Source of the DNA: Polyangiaceae bacterium
Lineage (GTDB): Bacteria > Myxococcota_A > Polyangia > Polyangiales > Polyangiaceae
NCBI GenBank assembly: GCA_016719945.1
Contig: JADJYE010000030.1
Location: 434,001-498,000, forward strand
Direction of reading: 5' to 3'
Length of the DNA: 64,000 nucleotides
Shown here: one piece after another, positions 19,679-28,166 of the stretch
How positions within the stretch are numbered: position 1 is the stretch's first letter
How the letters are laid out: every line of letters starts with the position of its first letter
Notes under the pieces: model-generated
Seen by the model: the letters and a program-made list of their open reading frames with translations, nothing else
What the model was told of the DNA's origin: nothing
Databases searched by the model: none
Translations under genes and position numbers: made by a program

Positions 19679-22345
19679 ATGTTCGTAGGTCGCCCCGGGC
19701 GCCGCCGCGGGCCCCTCGCGCTGCTGATCGTCTGCCTGGCGGGGGCGTTCGCCGCTCCGGAGCCCGCCAGCGCGTTCGTGTGGCCGAACGTGCCCGAGCG
19801 GATCGCGAAAGGGCTCGAGTCGAACGACCCAGCCGAGCGGCGAAACTCTGCCCAGGAGATCGCGACGCTCCCGCAGGCGCTCGCCAAGCCTCTGGCCGTG
19901 AAGGCGCTCGGGGACGAAGACAGCGAGGTTCGAATCGCCGCGGCGAAGGTGAGCGCCAAGCTGCGGATCCCGGGCGCGAGCGACATCGTGTCCGCCTGGC
20001 TCTCCGACTCCGATGCGCGGCTGCGGCTCGCGGCCTGCGAGGTGATCCGCTCGAGCCCCACCGACCGCAGCGTCACGGCCCTCGGTCGCGTCTTGTCCGA
20101 CCCATCGCAAGACGTGCGCGTGGCCGCGGCGCAGGCGATGGGTCGCTCCGGGTCGAGCGACGCCGTCTCGCTGCTGCTCGGTCACCTCGACGACAACTCT
20201 CCGGAGGTGCGCGCCGAGGTGGCGACCTCGCTCGGCCGCCTCGGCGACGCGCGAGCCGTGCTGCCGCTCGTCGGCCGAGCTCAAGACACGGCCCCGGAGG
20301 TTCGGCGCCGTGTCGCTCGCGCGCTGGGCGACCTGCGCGACTCGCGCGCCCTGTCCGCGCTGGTCAGGTCGCTGTCCGACGCAAACTCGGACGTGCGCGT
20401 CGAGTCTGCGCTCGCGCTCGGCCGCATCGGCTCGGACGAGGCCACGGTCTCGCTCGCGCCGCACGTGCAGCCTTCGACGGGCGCTGCGCAGGGGGCGGCG
20501 CCCTCCACCGAGACCTCGCTCGCCCTGCGTCAAGCAGCGCTGCGCGCGCTCGGTCGCATCGGCTCGACACGCGCGATCGATCTCCTGATCGGCGCGCTCG
20601 AGACCGACCGCCCCGACGCGGGCCGCGTCCCGGCGCGAGAGGCGCTCGTCACCGTCGGCAAGAAGGCCACGAAGGCGATCGTCGCGTCGCTGTCGACGGG
20701 GCCGTCGGCGCGAACGGCCACCGGGCTCGTGGACGCCTTGGCCGCCATCGGTGACGCCTCGACGGCGCCAGCGATCGTCCGCGCGATGCAGCGGGGGACC
20801 GTGCCCGCCCCCGCGGCGCTCTCGGCCCTCGCGAAGCTCGAGGCGGAGCCCGCGCTGCCCTCCGTGCTCGAGCTGATCGGCGATCCGTCGCCCCAGGTGC
20901 GGCGGGCGGCGATCCGCGCGGCGCTCGTCATGATCGATCCCGCCAAGCCGGATGGTCGCGCGGTCGAGCCGGTGAGCGACGCGCTCGACGACCCGTCGCT
21001 CGACCCCGAGGATCGCGTCGCGCTCGTCGAGCTGCTCGGGCGCACCGGCTCTCCCCGCGCCTCGGAGCAGCTGCTCACGTACGTGGGCTCGAAATCACCG
21101 TCGCTTCGCAGAGCGTCGCTGCGAGGGCTCGGCTCGCTCTCGGCGGGCTCGGCGAGCGTCGATGAAAAGCTCGCGGCCGCGCTCGACGACGAGCTCGGCA
21201 CCGTGCGGATGGACGCTGCCATCGCGATCTCTCGGGTCGGCACGAAGGAGCTCGCCCCCAAGCTCCTCGAGCGCCTGCTCAAGAGCGCCGAGCAAGACCG
21301 CGCAGCGCTCGGGATCGCCCTGGCCGGAGTCATGTCTCGCAGCAGCGAGCCCGCGCTCGCGCAGGCCGTCTCGGCGGCTGTCTCCTCCGCGCCCACGTCG
21401 GCCCGCGACGCCTTGATCGAAGGGCTGGGGCGGCTCACCAGCGACGCGAGCATCGACGAGCTGAAGAAGGTCTCCGGTGGCAGCGTCGATGATCGGCGCA
21501 AGGTCGCCGAGGTCGCGGCGGCCCAAGGTAGCAAAGCGGCGAGCCTCGTCGCGTCCCTGGCGGCCGATCCAGACCCGGGCGTCCGCGCGAACGCCGCGTG
21601 GTCGCTCGGTGCGGTCGGCGACGCCGCATCCGCAGCGTCGCTCGCGAAGCTCGCCACCGACCCGGACGTCGACGTGGCCGGCAACGCGCTGGCGGCGCTG
21701 GGCCGCCTCGCGGCCAGAGAGAAGAACGTCGCGCTGGTCGAGCCGACCGCGTGTGCCGCACTCTCCGACACCCGCCCCTATGTCCGCGCCAACGCGCTGT
21801 CGGGGCTCCGGCTCGCTGGAGGTCGATGTGACGTCCCGGTGCTCGCGAGCCTGCTGAGCACGGATCCGTCGGAGCGCGTCCGGATCGCCGCGGCCTCCTT
21901 GCTCCATGACATCGCGTCAGCCCCCGCTGCGCCCCCGCCACCCGTCGCGCCACCCCCGGCGCCGGCGCCTGCACCGAACGCGGATCCGAAGGCACCCGCG
22001 GCCAAAGACGCGCCTCTCAAGCCCGCGGTCGCGCTCGATCCCGTCCTCGCCGCGCGAAAGGCCCTCGACCGCTGCATCTCGGAGGAGCCGACCTTCCGGG
22101 TCGCTCGCCAATGCGAGAGCGGCGAGTCGGGCGTCGCCTCCAGTCGAACGCTGCCTCTCACGGTCTTCGTGGTCCCGGAGGGGGCGGCTGGGCCTGTCCC
22201 CCGCGCGCCGTTCGCGCTCGCGCTGCCCGATGGCACCTTGCGCCTCGGGGTCTCCGATCGGCGGGGGGTCGTCTTCGAGCCGCTCACCCCTGACGGTGAG
22301 GTCGAGCTCGCGGTCCCTGCGGCCCAGGCTCTCGGGAGTCTCTGA
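19679..22345 (+). CDS. Exported HEAT-repeat protein
   Basis: A signal peptide (LALLIVCLAGAFAAPEPASA) precedes about twenty HEAT/PBS-lyase-like repeats of roughly 30 residues, for example DPSQDVRVAAAQAMGRSGS and DNSPEVRAEVATSLGRLGD. Residues from about 740 are Pro/Ala-rich, and the end (LPLTVFVVPEGAAGPVPRAP) looks like a small beta domain. HEAT arrays act as binding scaffolds; in myxobacteria such periplasmic proteins appear in motility and envelope complexes, but nothing here names one. Copy A of the dispersed repeat starts seven bases after the stop. Confidence 0.82.
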   Translation: MFVGRPGRRRGPLALLIVCLAGAFAAPEPASAFVWPNVPERIAKGLESNDPAERRNSAQEIATLPQALAKPLAVKALGDEDSEVRIAAAKVSAKLRIPGASDIVSAWLSDSDARLRLAACEVIRSSPTDRSVTALGRVLSDPSQDVRVAAAQAMGRSGSSDAVSLLLGHLDDNSPEVRAEVATSLGRLGDARAVLPLVGRAQDTAPEVRRRVARALGDLRDSRALSALVRSLSDANSDVRVESALALGRIGSDEATVSLAPHVQPSTGAAQGAAPSTETSLALRQAALRALGRIGSTRAIDLLIGALETDRPDAGRVPAREALVTVGKKATKAIVASLSTGPSARTATGLVDALAAIGDASTAPAIVRAMQRGTVPAPAALSALAKLEAEPALPSVLELIGDPSPQVRRAAIRAALVMIDPAKPDGRAVEPVSDALDDPSLDPEDRVALVELLGRTGSPRASEQLLTYVGSKSPSLRRASLRGLGSLSAGSASVDEKLAAALDDELGTVRMDAAIAISRVGTKELAPKLLERLLKSAEQDRAALGIALAGVMSRSSEPALAQAVSAAVSSAPTSARDALIEGLGRLTSDASIDELKKVSGGSVDDRRKVAEVAAAQGSKAASLVASLAADPDPGVRANAAWSLGAVGDAASAASLAKLATDPDVDVAGNALAALGRLAAREKNVALVEPTACAALSDTRPYVRANALSGLRLAGGRCDVPVLASLLSTDPSERVRIAAASLLHDIASAPAAPPPPVAPPPAPAPAPNADPKAPAAKDAPLKPAVALDPVLAARKALDRCISEEPTFRVARQCESGESGVASSRTLPLTVFVVPEGAAGPVPRAPFALALPDGTLRLGVSDRRGVVFEPLTPDGEVELAVPAAQALGSL

Positions 22346-22351
22346 GCTCTA

Positions 22352-22423
22352 TTTCTCGCGCGCCCGCTCGCGCGGGGCCCTTCGGTTTCGAGGGTCCGAG
22401 CGACCCACGAAACCGGCGCGAGG
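22352..22423 (+). repeat. Dispersed three-way-junction repeat, copy A
   Basis: Begins TTTCTCGCGCGCCCGCTC and ends CCGGCGCGAGG. The outer stem is CTCGCGC/GCGCGAG; the first hairpin is CCCGC/GCGGG; the second has GGTTTCG/CGAAACC. It lies just downstream of the HEAT gene stop, in the same direction. Confidence 0.78.
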
Positions 22424-22533
22424 TTCTTCTTGCTGGCCTCGAACGCGAGCTGGAACTTTTTCCGCCAACGTTCGTCACAACGCGGTTGTCCAAGGCGACA
22501 TGGGAGGGCGGGGCAGCCCCAGCCGGGGTTATG

Positions 22534-22567
22534 CACGGCTCGAGCCAACCATCCACGGCTCGAGCCA
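22534..22567 (+). promoter_or_regulatory. Two palindromic sites 20 bp apart
   Basis: CACGGCTCGAGCCA occurs twice with starts exactly 20 bases apart, each centred on the palindrome GGCTCGAGCC. They lie 49 to 82 bases before the ATG of the cytochrome gene. Two dimer sites on the same DNA face suggest an operator. The regulator is unknown. The rest of 22424-22615 holds no gene. Confidence 0.5.
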
Positions 22568-22615
22568 GAAGGCCGCGGGGAATGCTCGCCCATCACGTTG
22601 CGTAGAAGGAGCGCC

Positions 22616-24652
22616 ATGCACAAGAGGTTCGTCGTCCCCACCAGCCTGATCGCGACCGTGACATTGGGCCTGGCGGCCGCTGCCGGCTGTGGCTCGGTCG
22701 GTCCGGCGGGGGACTCGACCCCGTCGAAGGCGGTCGCTCAGCCAGCCGCCGGCACGTGTGAGGCCGCGCCGAGCCCGCTCAAGCCGGTCAGCGCGCCGGG
22801 GCAGTCGGCGACCGTCGCGCTGGGCTCGCTCGGCGAAGGCCCGCACGCAGGCAAGACCCTCGCGTTCGTCGCCGACGAGGACAACAAGTCGCTCGCCGTC
22901 GTCGACGTCGACAGCCGCAAGGAGCTGTCGACGACCAAGCTGGAGGCCCAGCCGGGGCAGGTCATGATCCTGAGCGATGGCCGGGTCCTCGTGACGCTGC
23001 GCGACAGCAACAAGCTGGCGATCTTTCACGCTCAGGCAGACGGCTCGCTCACGCCGGGCTGCAGGGTCGACACCGCGGCCGAGCCGATCGCGATGGCCAC
23101 CACCCCCGACGGCTCGACGCTCCTGCTCACCGCGGGCTGGGGCCGCACGCTCGACTCCTTCGACACGGCCACGCTCGCGCGCAAGGGCCGCGCCGTGCTG
23201 CCGCGCGAGCCGCGCAGCGTCGTCGTCGACGACGACGGAAAGCACGCGTACGTCTCGCACGCGGTCGGCGCGAAGGTGAGCGTCGTCGAGGTTGCGACGA
23301 TGAAGCCGCAACGAAAGCTCGACGTGCTCGTCAACCCGAACCTCGTCGCGCAGGAAGCGGGAGACAAGACGTTCTCGCTCGCCTCCGCGGTGGCCGGCGC
23401 GGTCGGCGACTCCAACGGTGAGAAGCCGATCCCTGGGCGGTTCGGCACCAAGATGGGTTGCCAAGGCTTCCCGATGGTGAAGTCCACGGCGCCGAAGGGC
23501 CGTATCCTCGCGCCGCAAATCCTCGTCGATCCGGGCGATCCCGAGAACCGCGCGCAGGGCTACGGCGAAGGCGGTGTGCCGACCGAGGTCCCTGCGGTGG
23601 CGGTCATCGACGCCGGGACGCGTAAGTTCGTGCAGGCGTCCTTCGCGCCCACTCAGCAGCACTTCTTCCGGGGCGATCCGATGGCGGCCTCGGAGGGCGA
23701 GTGCATCCTGCCGCGCGGCGCCGCGGTCGACGACGGGACCTCGACGCTGCTGGTGACCTGCCTCGGCATCGACGCCGTGGTCGCCTACGACGCAGCCTCG
23801 GCGAACCCTTCCAGCGTCGAGCTGGCGCGCTGGGACGTCGGCTCCGGACCGACCGGCGTCGCGGTCGACGGCGCGAACAAGCGCGCGGTCGTCTTCTCGC
23901 AGTTCGAGCGCAGCCTGGAGGTGATCGACCTCAAGGCCCTCGACACGATGGAGTCGCCGAAGGTCGGCAAGCACGACAAGATCGCGCTGTCGAACATGGC
24001 CGAGCCGCTGCCGCTCGCGTACGTCCTCGGTCGCCAGATCTTCCACGCCACGGGCGACGCCCGCATCTCGGCCGACGGCCGCGCCTGCGCGAGCTGCCAC
24101 CCGGACGGCCGCGATGACGCGATCACGTGGGCGACGCCCGAAGGCCCGCGGCGGACCATCATGCTCGCCGGCCGCCTCGACGACACCGCCCCCTTCTCGT
24201 GGAACGGGACCAACAAGGACGTGCGCGAGCACCTCACGCACACCTTCGATCGCCTCAACGGGCAGGGGCTTCGAAACGTCGAGCTGGAGGCGCTGTTGAC
24301 CTTCATCGAGACGATGCCCGCGCCCCCGCGCGAGCACGCCGCCGACGTGCAGCTCGTCAAGAAGGGGGAGGCCCTCTTCAACTCCAGCGAGGCGGCGTGC
24401 GCGACGTGTCACGCAGCGGGCGGCACCGACACCAAGAACCACGATCTCGGGTCGCGGGCGCGCGCCGATCGCAAGCCGGCGTTCAACACGCCCGCGCTCA
24501 CCTATCTGTCGGGTCGGGGACCGTTCTTCCACGACGGCCGCTTCGAGACGATGCGCGAGCTGCTCGTGCAGAGCGACGGCATGATGGGCCACACCAAGCA
24601 CCTCAACGCCGACGACCTGAGCGCGCTCGAGGCCTACCTCAACACCCTCTGA
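22616..24652 (+). CDS. Beta-propeller/dihaem cytochrome c peroxidase-like lipoprotein
   Basis: After the lipobox (LAAAAGCGS) comes a YVTN-type seven-bladed propeller (DNKSLAVVDVDSRKEL, TTPDGSTLLLTAGWGRTL, VVDDDGKHAYVSHAVGA). Residues from about 470 form a dihaem domain with two haem c sites, CASCH and CATCH, and RGPFFHDGRFETM near the end. This combination is seen in MauG/MbnH-like and methanobactin-type proteins; the substrate is unknown, and electron transfer or oxidation of a partner protein is likely. The ribosome site AGAAGGAG fixes the ATG. The exported protein 18 bases downstream is a candidate partner. Confidence 0.8.
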   Translation: MHKRFVVPTSLIATVTLGLAAAAGCGSVGPAGDSTPSKAVAQPAAGTCEAAPSPLKPVSAPGQSATVALGSLGEGPHAGKTLAFVADEDNKSLAVVDVDSRKELSTTKLEAQPGQVMILSDGRVLVTLRDSNKLAIFHAQADGSLTPGCRVDTAAEPIAMATTPDGSTLLLTAGWGRTLDSFDTATLARKGRAVLPREPRSVVVDDDGKHAYVSHAVGAKVSVVEVATMKPQRKLDVLVNPNLVAQEAGDKTFSLASAVAGAVGDSNGEKPIPGRFGTKMGCQGFPMVKSTAPKGRILAPQILVDPGDPENRAQGYGEGGVPTEVPAVAVIDAGTRKFVQASFAPTQQHFFRGDPMAASEGECILPRGAAVDDGTSTLLVTCLGIDAVVAYDAASANPSSVELARWDVGSGPTGVAVDGANKRAVVFSQFERSLEVIDLKALDTMESPKVGKHDKIALSNMAEPLPLAYVLGRQIFHATGDARISADGRACASCHPDGRDDAITWATPEGPRRTIMLAGRLDDTAPFSWNGTNKDVREHLTHTFDRLNGQGLRNVELEALLTFIETMPAPPREHAADVQLVKKGEALFNSSEAACATCHAAGGTDTKNHDLGSRARADRKPAFNTPALTYLSGRGPFFHDGRFETMRELLVQSDGMMGHTKHLNADDLSALEAYLNTL

Positions 24653-24670
24653 ACCTTCCCGAGAGCACCC

Positions 24671-25711
24671 ATGGGCAACTGGAAGATCGGAACGCTCGGC
24701 CTCGCCTCGCTCGTCGCGTTCACCTCGCTCGCCGCCGCCGACACCCCGGCGACCGCCGAGAAGGCGGCCGCCCCCTCGGCGAACGACGTGTTCGCGAAGC
24801 TCCCGTCGGGCAAGCTCGAGATGCCGAAGTCGATCACCATGCCGAAGAGCATCGGCGCCACCGAGAAGGTGGAAGGCTTCTTCGTCGAGCTTCCGCCCTA
24901 TCACAGCAAAGGCATGCACGGCCCCAGCTACGCCACTGTGCATGCGTCGTCGGACGCGGCTCAGGGCTTTCGCTCGGGCAACCGCCCCGACGATCCCACG
25001 GCGCCTTGCTTCATGTCGGCGTACCCGAGCTATTCGTCGGACGTGAACTGGTCGTCGAACCTCGCGACCACGACGAACATCCAGAACTACTCGAACGCGA
25101 GCTACCCGGGGGCTCCCAACTACGGCAGCGTCAACCTCGTCCGCAGCGACCGCGTCTTGAAGGAAGAGAAGGACAAGCTCACCTACGAGGTGAAGGTCGT
25201 GTTCGCCGACGCTGAGACGATGGGCGTGCGGCAGCACAGCAAGCAGACGCTCGATTTTACGCTCCTGCGAGAGCTGCCAGGCAAGGTGAAGGTGTGGGGC
25301 GCGAAGTCGGATGGTGAGGCCATCTTCCTGGTGCGGCGCGAGAAGCACGAAAAGGAGCGCTTCTTCCACCAGCCGATCACGGTGACCACGAACGGCATGC
25401 ACGTGATGAGCTCCTCGGAGGCCTGTCCGGTGGTGTTCACCGTGAAGACTGGGAAGAACATCGCGACGAGCGCCGTGATTCAGGTCGAGGCGCTGCTCGA
25501 GATCACCGAGCCCGAGAAGGAGTCGGCAGGCGAGGGGTTCATCTCCGCGCTGCCCCGCTCCTCGCCCGCGATGGGTGGCTTTGGTCAGCGCGAGGCGAAG
25601 CTGCGGCCGATGCGGATCGGCATCTCCAGCAGCTGGATGAGCCAGGACACGCAGCCCGTCGTGAGCCTCGCCCATGGCTGGGCTGGCAAAGAGCGGACGC
25701 AGCCGATCTGA
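24671..25711 (+). CDS. Exported protein of unknown function in cytochrome operon
   Basis: A signal peptide (LASLVAFTSLAAAD) precedes 320 residues without a recognised family. The central part is rich in Ser, Asn and Tyr (NIQNYSNASYPGAPNYGS) and the second half is beta-rich with one Cys near CPVVF. It begins 18 bases after the cytochrome stop with the same orientation, so it is likely co-transcribed and may be the substrate or partner of the dihaem enzyme. The single upstream Cys (CFMSAYP) may form a disulfide. Function is not predicted. Confidence 0.7.
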   Translation: MGNWKIGTLGLASLVAFTSLAAADTPATAEKAAAPSANDVFAKLPSGKLEMPKSITMPKSIGATEKVEGFFVELPPYHSKGMHGPSYATVHASSDAAQGFRSGNRPDDPTAPCFMSAYPSYSSDVNWSSNLATTTNIQNYSNASYPGAPNYGSVNLVRSDRVLKEEKDKLTYEVKVVFADAETMGVRQHSKQTLDFTLLRELPGKVKVWGAKSDGEAIFLVRREKHEKERFFHQPITVTTNGMHVMSSSEACPVVFTVKTGKNIATSAVIQVEALLEITEPEKESAGEGFISALPRSSPAMGGFGQREAKLRPMRIGISSSWMSQDTQPVVSLAHGWAGKERTQPI

Positions 25712-25728
25712 CGTAGCCGCTCCGGCGT

Positions 25729-27396
25729 CTAATCGCCCTGCATCAGGCCGCGGATGCGACCACCCGCGTCGACGCGGACGTTCTTGGCGGCCGGCTCCTT
25801 GGGCAGCCCGGGCATCGTCATCAGGTCGCCGGTCAGCGCGACGACGAAGCCTGCGCCCGCCGCTAGGCGTGCCTCGCGTACCGTCACCGTGAAGCCCTTC
25901 GGTCGGCCTTGCCGCTCGGGGTCGTCCGTGAGCGAAAGCTGCGTCTTGGCCATGCACACGGGGAGCGACGCACCCCGGGCGCCGATGCGCTCGATATCCT
26001 TCTGAGCCTTGTTGGTGAGCACCACGCCGTCCGCGCCGTAGAACGCCTTCGCGACCTTCTCGATCTTGGTTGGCAGCGGGTCGTCGAGCTCGTACGTGAA
26101 GCGCGGCGCCGGCGGGCTTGCGTCGGTGCGCTCGACCTCCTCGGCGACGGCGCGCGCGAGATCGAGCGCACCCTCGCCGCCGCGCGCGAAGGCGTCGCAC
26201 GCGACGGCGCGCACCCCGCTGCGATCGAGCGCGCGCTGGACGCTCGCGATCTCCTCGTCGGTGTCGGTCGGGAAGCGGTTGAGTACCACGACGACGGGCA
26301 GGCCGCGGGCGCGCGCCGAGCTCACGTGGTGCTCGAGGTGCTCGAGGCCGGCCTCGAGCGCGGCGGGCGCAGGCTTGGCCGTCTCCTTGGCGGGCACACC
26401 TCCATGAAACTTCAGCGCGCGCAGCGTCGCGACCAAGACGAGCATGCGCGGCCACGCGCCGAGCGCGCGGCACTTGATGTCGAGGAACTTCTCGCCGCCG
26501 AGATCGAAGCCGAAGCCCGCCTCCGTGATCACGTAGTCGGAGAAGTGCGAGGCGAGGCGCGTCGCGAGGATCGAGGAGCAGCCGTGCGCGATGTTGGCGA
26601 AGGGACCCGCGTGAACGAGGGCTGGGCCGCCCTCGTTCGTCTGGACCAGGTTCGGGTAGATCGCGTCGCGCAGCAGCGCCGCCATCGCCGACGAGGCGCC
26701 GAGGTCCTCGGCGGTGACCGGGCGGCTGCTCTCGGTCGCGCCGACGACCACGCGCGCGAGGCGCGCCTCGAGATCGGCTTGGTCCTTCGCGAGCGCGAGG
26801 ATGGCCATGACCTCGCTCGCCGCGGTGATGTCGAAGCGCTCTTGGCGCGGGACGCCGTCGGTGCGCTCTCCGAGCCCCACGACGACGTTGCGCAGCGCGC
26901 GGTCGTTCATGTCGAGCGCGCGAGCCCAGGTGATCCGGCGGGCGTCGAGGCGGCCGGCGTCCCCGAAGGTGCCCCCGAAATGCAGGGCGTTGTCGATCAT
27001 CGCGGAGAGCAGGTTGTTGGCCGACGTGATCGCGTGGATGTCACCCGTGAAGTGCAGGTTGATGTCGTCCGCCGGGTGGAGGCTCGCGCGCCCGCCCCCG
27101 GTGCCACCCCCTTTCACGCCGAACACCGGGCCGAGCGAGGGCTCTCGCAGGCAGAGCGCGACCTTCTTGCCGAGGCGGCGCATGCCCATCGCGAGGCCGA
27201 TCGACATCGTCGTCTTGCCCTCGCCACCTGGCGTGGGGTTGATGGCCGAGACGAGGATGAGGCGACCGGCGCCAGCGGCGCGACCGTCAGCCAGTGCGCT
27301 CGGGTCGATCTTCGCCTTGTCGCGGCCGCACACGATGACGTGCTCGCGAGCGACGCCGAGCTCGTCGGCGACGTCGAGGATGGGGCGAGTGGACAT
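25729..27396 (-). CDS. fhs: Formate-tetrahydrofolate ligase
   Basis: The 555-residue product matches Fhs over its length: AINPTPGGEGKTTMSIGLAM (the ATP loop), LREPSLGPVFGVKGG, DINLHFTGDIHAITSANN, and VVVLNRFPTDTDEE. It makes 10-formyl-tetrahydrofolate from formate, ATP and tetrahydrofolate. No one-carbon partner gene is adjacent. ATG at 27396, with the transporter-like gene only 11 bases further upstream on the same strand. Confidence 0.95.
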   Translation of the reverse strand: MSTRPILDVADELGVAREHVIVCGRDKAKIDPSALADGRAAGAGRLILVSAINPTPGGEGKTTMSIGLAMGMRRLGKKVALCLREPSLGPVFGVKGGGTGGGRASLHPADDINLHFTGDIHAITSANNLLSAMIDNALHFGGTFGDAGRLDARRITWARALDMNDRALRNVVVGLGERTDGVPRQERFDITAASEVMAILALAKDQADLEARLARVVVGATESSRPVTAEDLGASSAMAALLRDAIYPNLVQTNEGGPALVHAGPFANIAHGCSSILATRLASHFSDYVITEAGFGFDLGGEKFLDIKCRALGAWPRMLVLVATLRALKFHGGVPAKETAKPAPAALEAGLEHLEHHVSSARARGLPVVVVLNRFPTDTDEEIASVQRALDRSGVRAVACDAFARGGEGALDLARAVAEEVERTDASPPAPRFTYELDDPLPTKIEKVAKAFYGADGVVLTNKAQKDIERIGARGASLPVCMAKTQLSLTDDPERQGRPKGFTVTVREARLAAGAGFVVALTGDLMTMPGLPKEPAAKNVRVDAGGRIRGLMQGD

Positions 27397-27407
27397 GGGC
27401 CGTGAGG

Positions 27408-28130
27408 TTACGGCGACGAGGCGCCGGACGCGAGGGCGTGGGTGAGCTCACCGAACAGCACGACGCCGAGCGCGATCGACAAGACGCCCGCGCCAGCGCG
27501 CAGCACGCCGCCCCACTTCGCCCCCGCGGCGGCGAGCGGCACCGCCATCGCCGTCGTCAGCGCCATCATCCCCACGAGGGTCCCTGCGCCGAAGCAGACG
27601 AGGTAGCCCAGACCCGCCGCTGCGCTGGTGGTCTGCGCGAGCACGCCGAGGGCTACCGCCGCGCTCCCTGCCAGGCCGTGGACCGCCCCGACGCCGAGGC
27701 TCCGCAGCGGGCTTCGTGGGCCGACGCCGTGGGGGGCGGCCGCGGGCGCGGGGTGCTCGAGCCTCCAAGCTCGAAGCGTCAGCGCGCCGAGCACGACCAG
27801 CATCACCGCGACGCCGAGCTCGAGCACCTGCGAGACCCGCTCGGGGACGACGGCGCGGGTGAGCACCATCGCGCCCCCGACCGACAGCACCGTGAGCGTG
27901 TGACCGAGCCCCCAGAACATGCCGATCCGCGCGCCCGCAGCGACCGGCCGAGCGCGGCGCTCTCCCACCATCGTCGAGACGGCCACGACGTGGTCGGCGT
28001 CGGCGGCGTGGGTGAGGCCCAGCGCGAAGCCGAGAGAGACGAACGGAAGGACGCCGGTCAGGAGGGCCAAAGTCGGTAGCACGTCGTTAGCACAACCGTG
28101 CCACCACCTCCAGGCGAGGCCGGTTATCAT
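27408..28130 (-). CDS. Nickel/cobalt transporter-like membrane protein
   Basis: Hydrophobic segments occur throughout, with the motif GLTHAADADHVVAVSTMV near the start, close to the HX4DH signature of NiCoT and UreH/HoxN-type metal permeases. Five to six membrane helices are predicted by eye. The Ni or Co substrate is inferred from that motif. ATG at 28130 was chosen; a later start near residue 17 would leave the first helix intact. It lies upstream of fhs and is divergent from the kinase. Confidence 0.72.
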   Translation of the reverse strand: MITGLAWRWWHGCANDVLPTLALLTGVLPFVSLGFALGLTHAADADHVVAVSTMVGERRARPVAAGARIGMFWGLGHTLTVLSVGGAMVLTRAVVPERVSQVLELGVAVMLVVLGALTLRAWRLEHPAPAAAPHGVGPRSPLRSLGVGAVHGLAGSAAVALGVLAQTTSAAAGLGYLVCFGAGTLVGMMALTTAMAVPLAAAGAKWGGVLRAGAGVLSIALGVVLFGELTHALASGASSP

Positions 28131-28166
28131 GCCCGCGGTGCGCTCGAGACAGGTCGCGATAGGTCG

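Noticed and set aside
18287..20533. Long minus-strand frame overlapping the LIC_10091-like gene
   Set aside because: Only the inner frame shows family motifs; this one is an Arg/Gly-rich shadow.
22529..26473. Very long minus-strand open frame (1314 residues)
   Set aside because: It runs antisense to the cytochrome operon and is antisense-frame low-complexity sequence from high GC.
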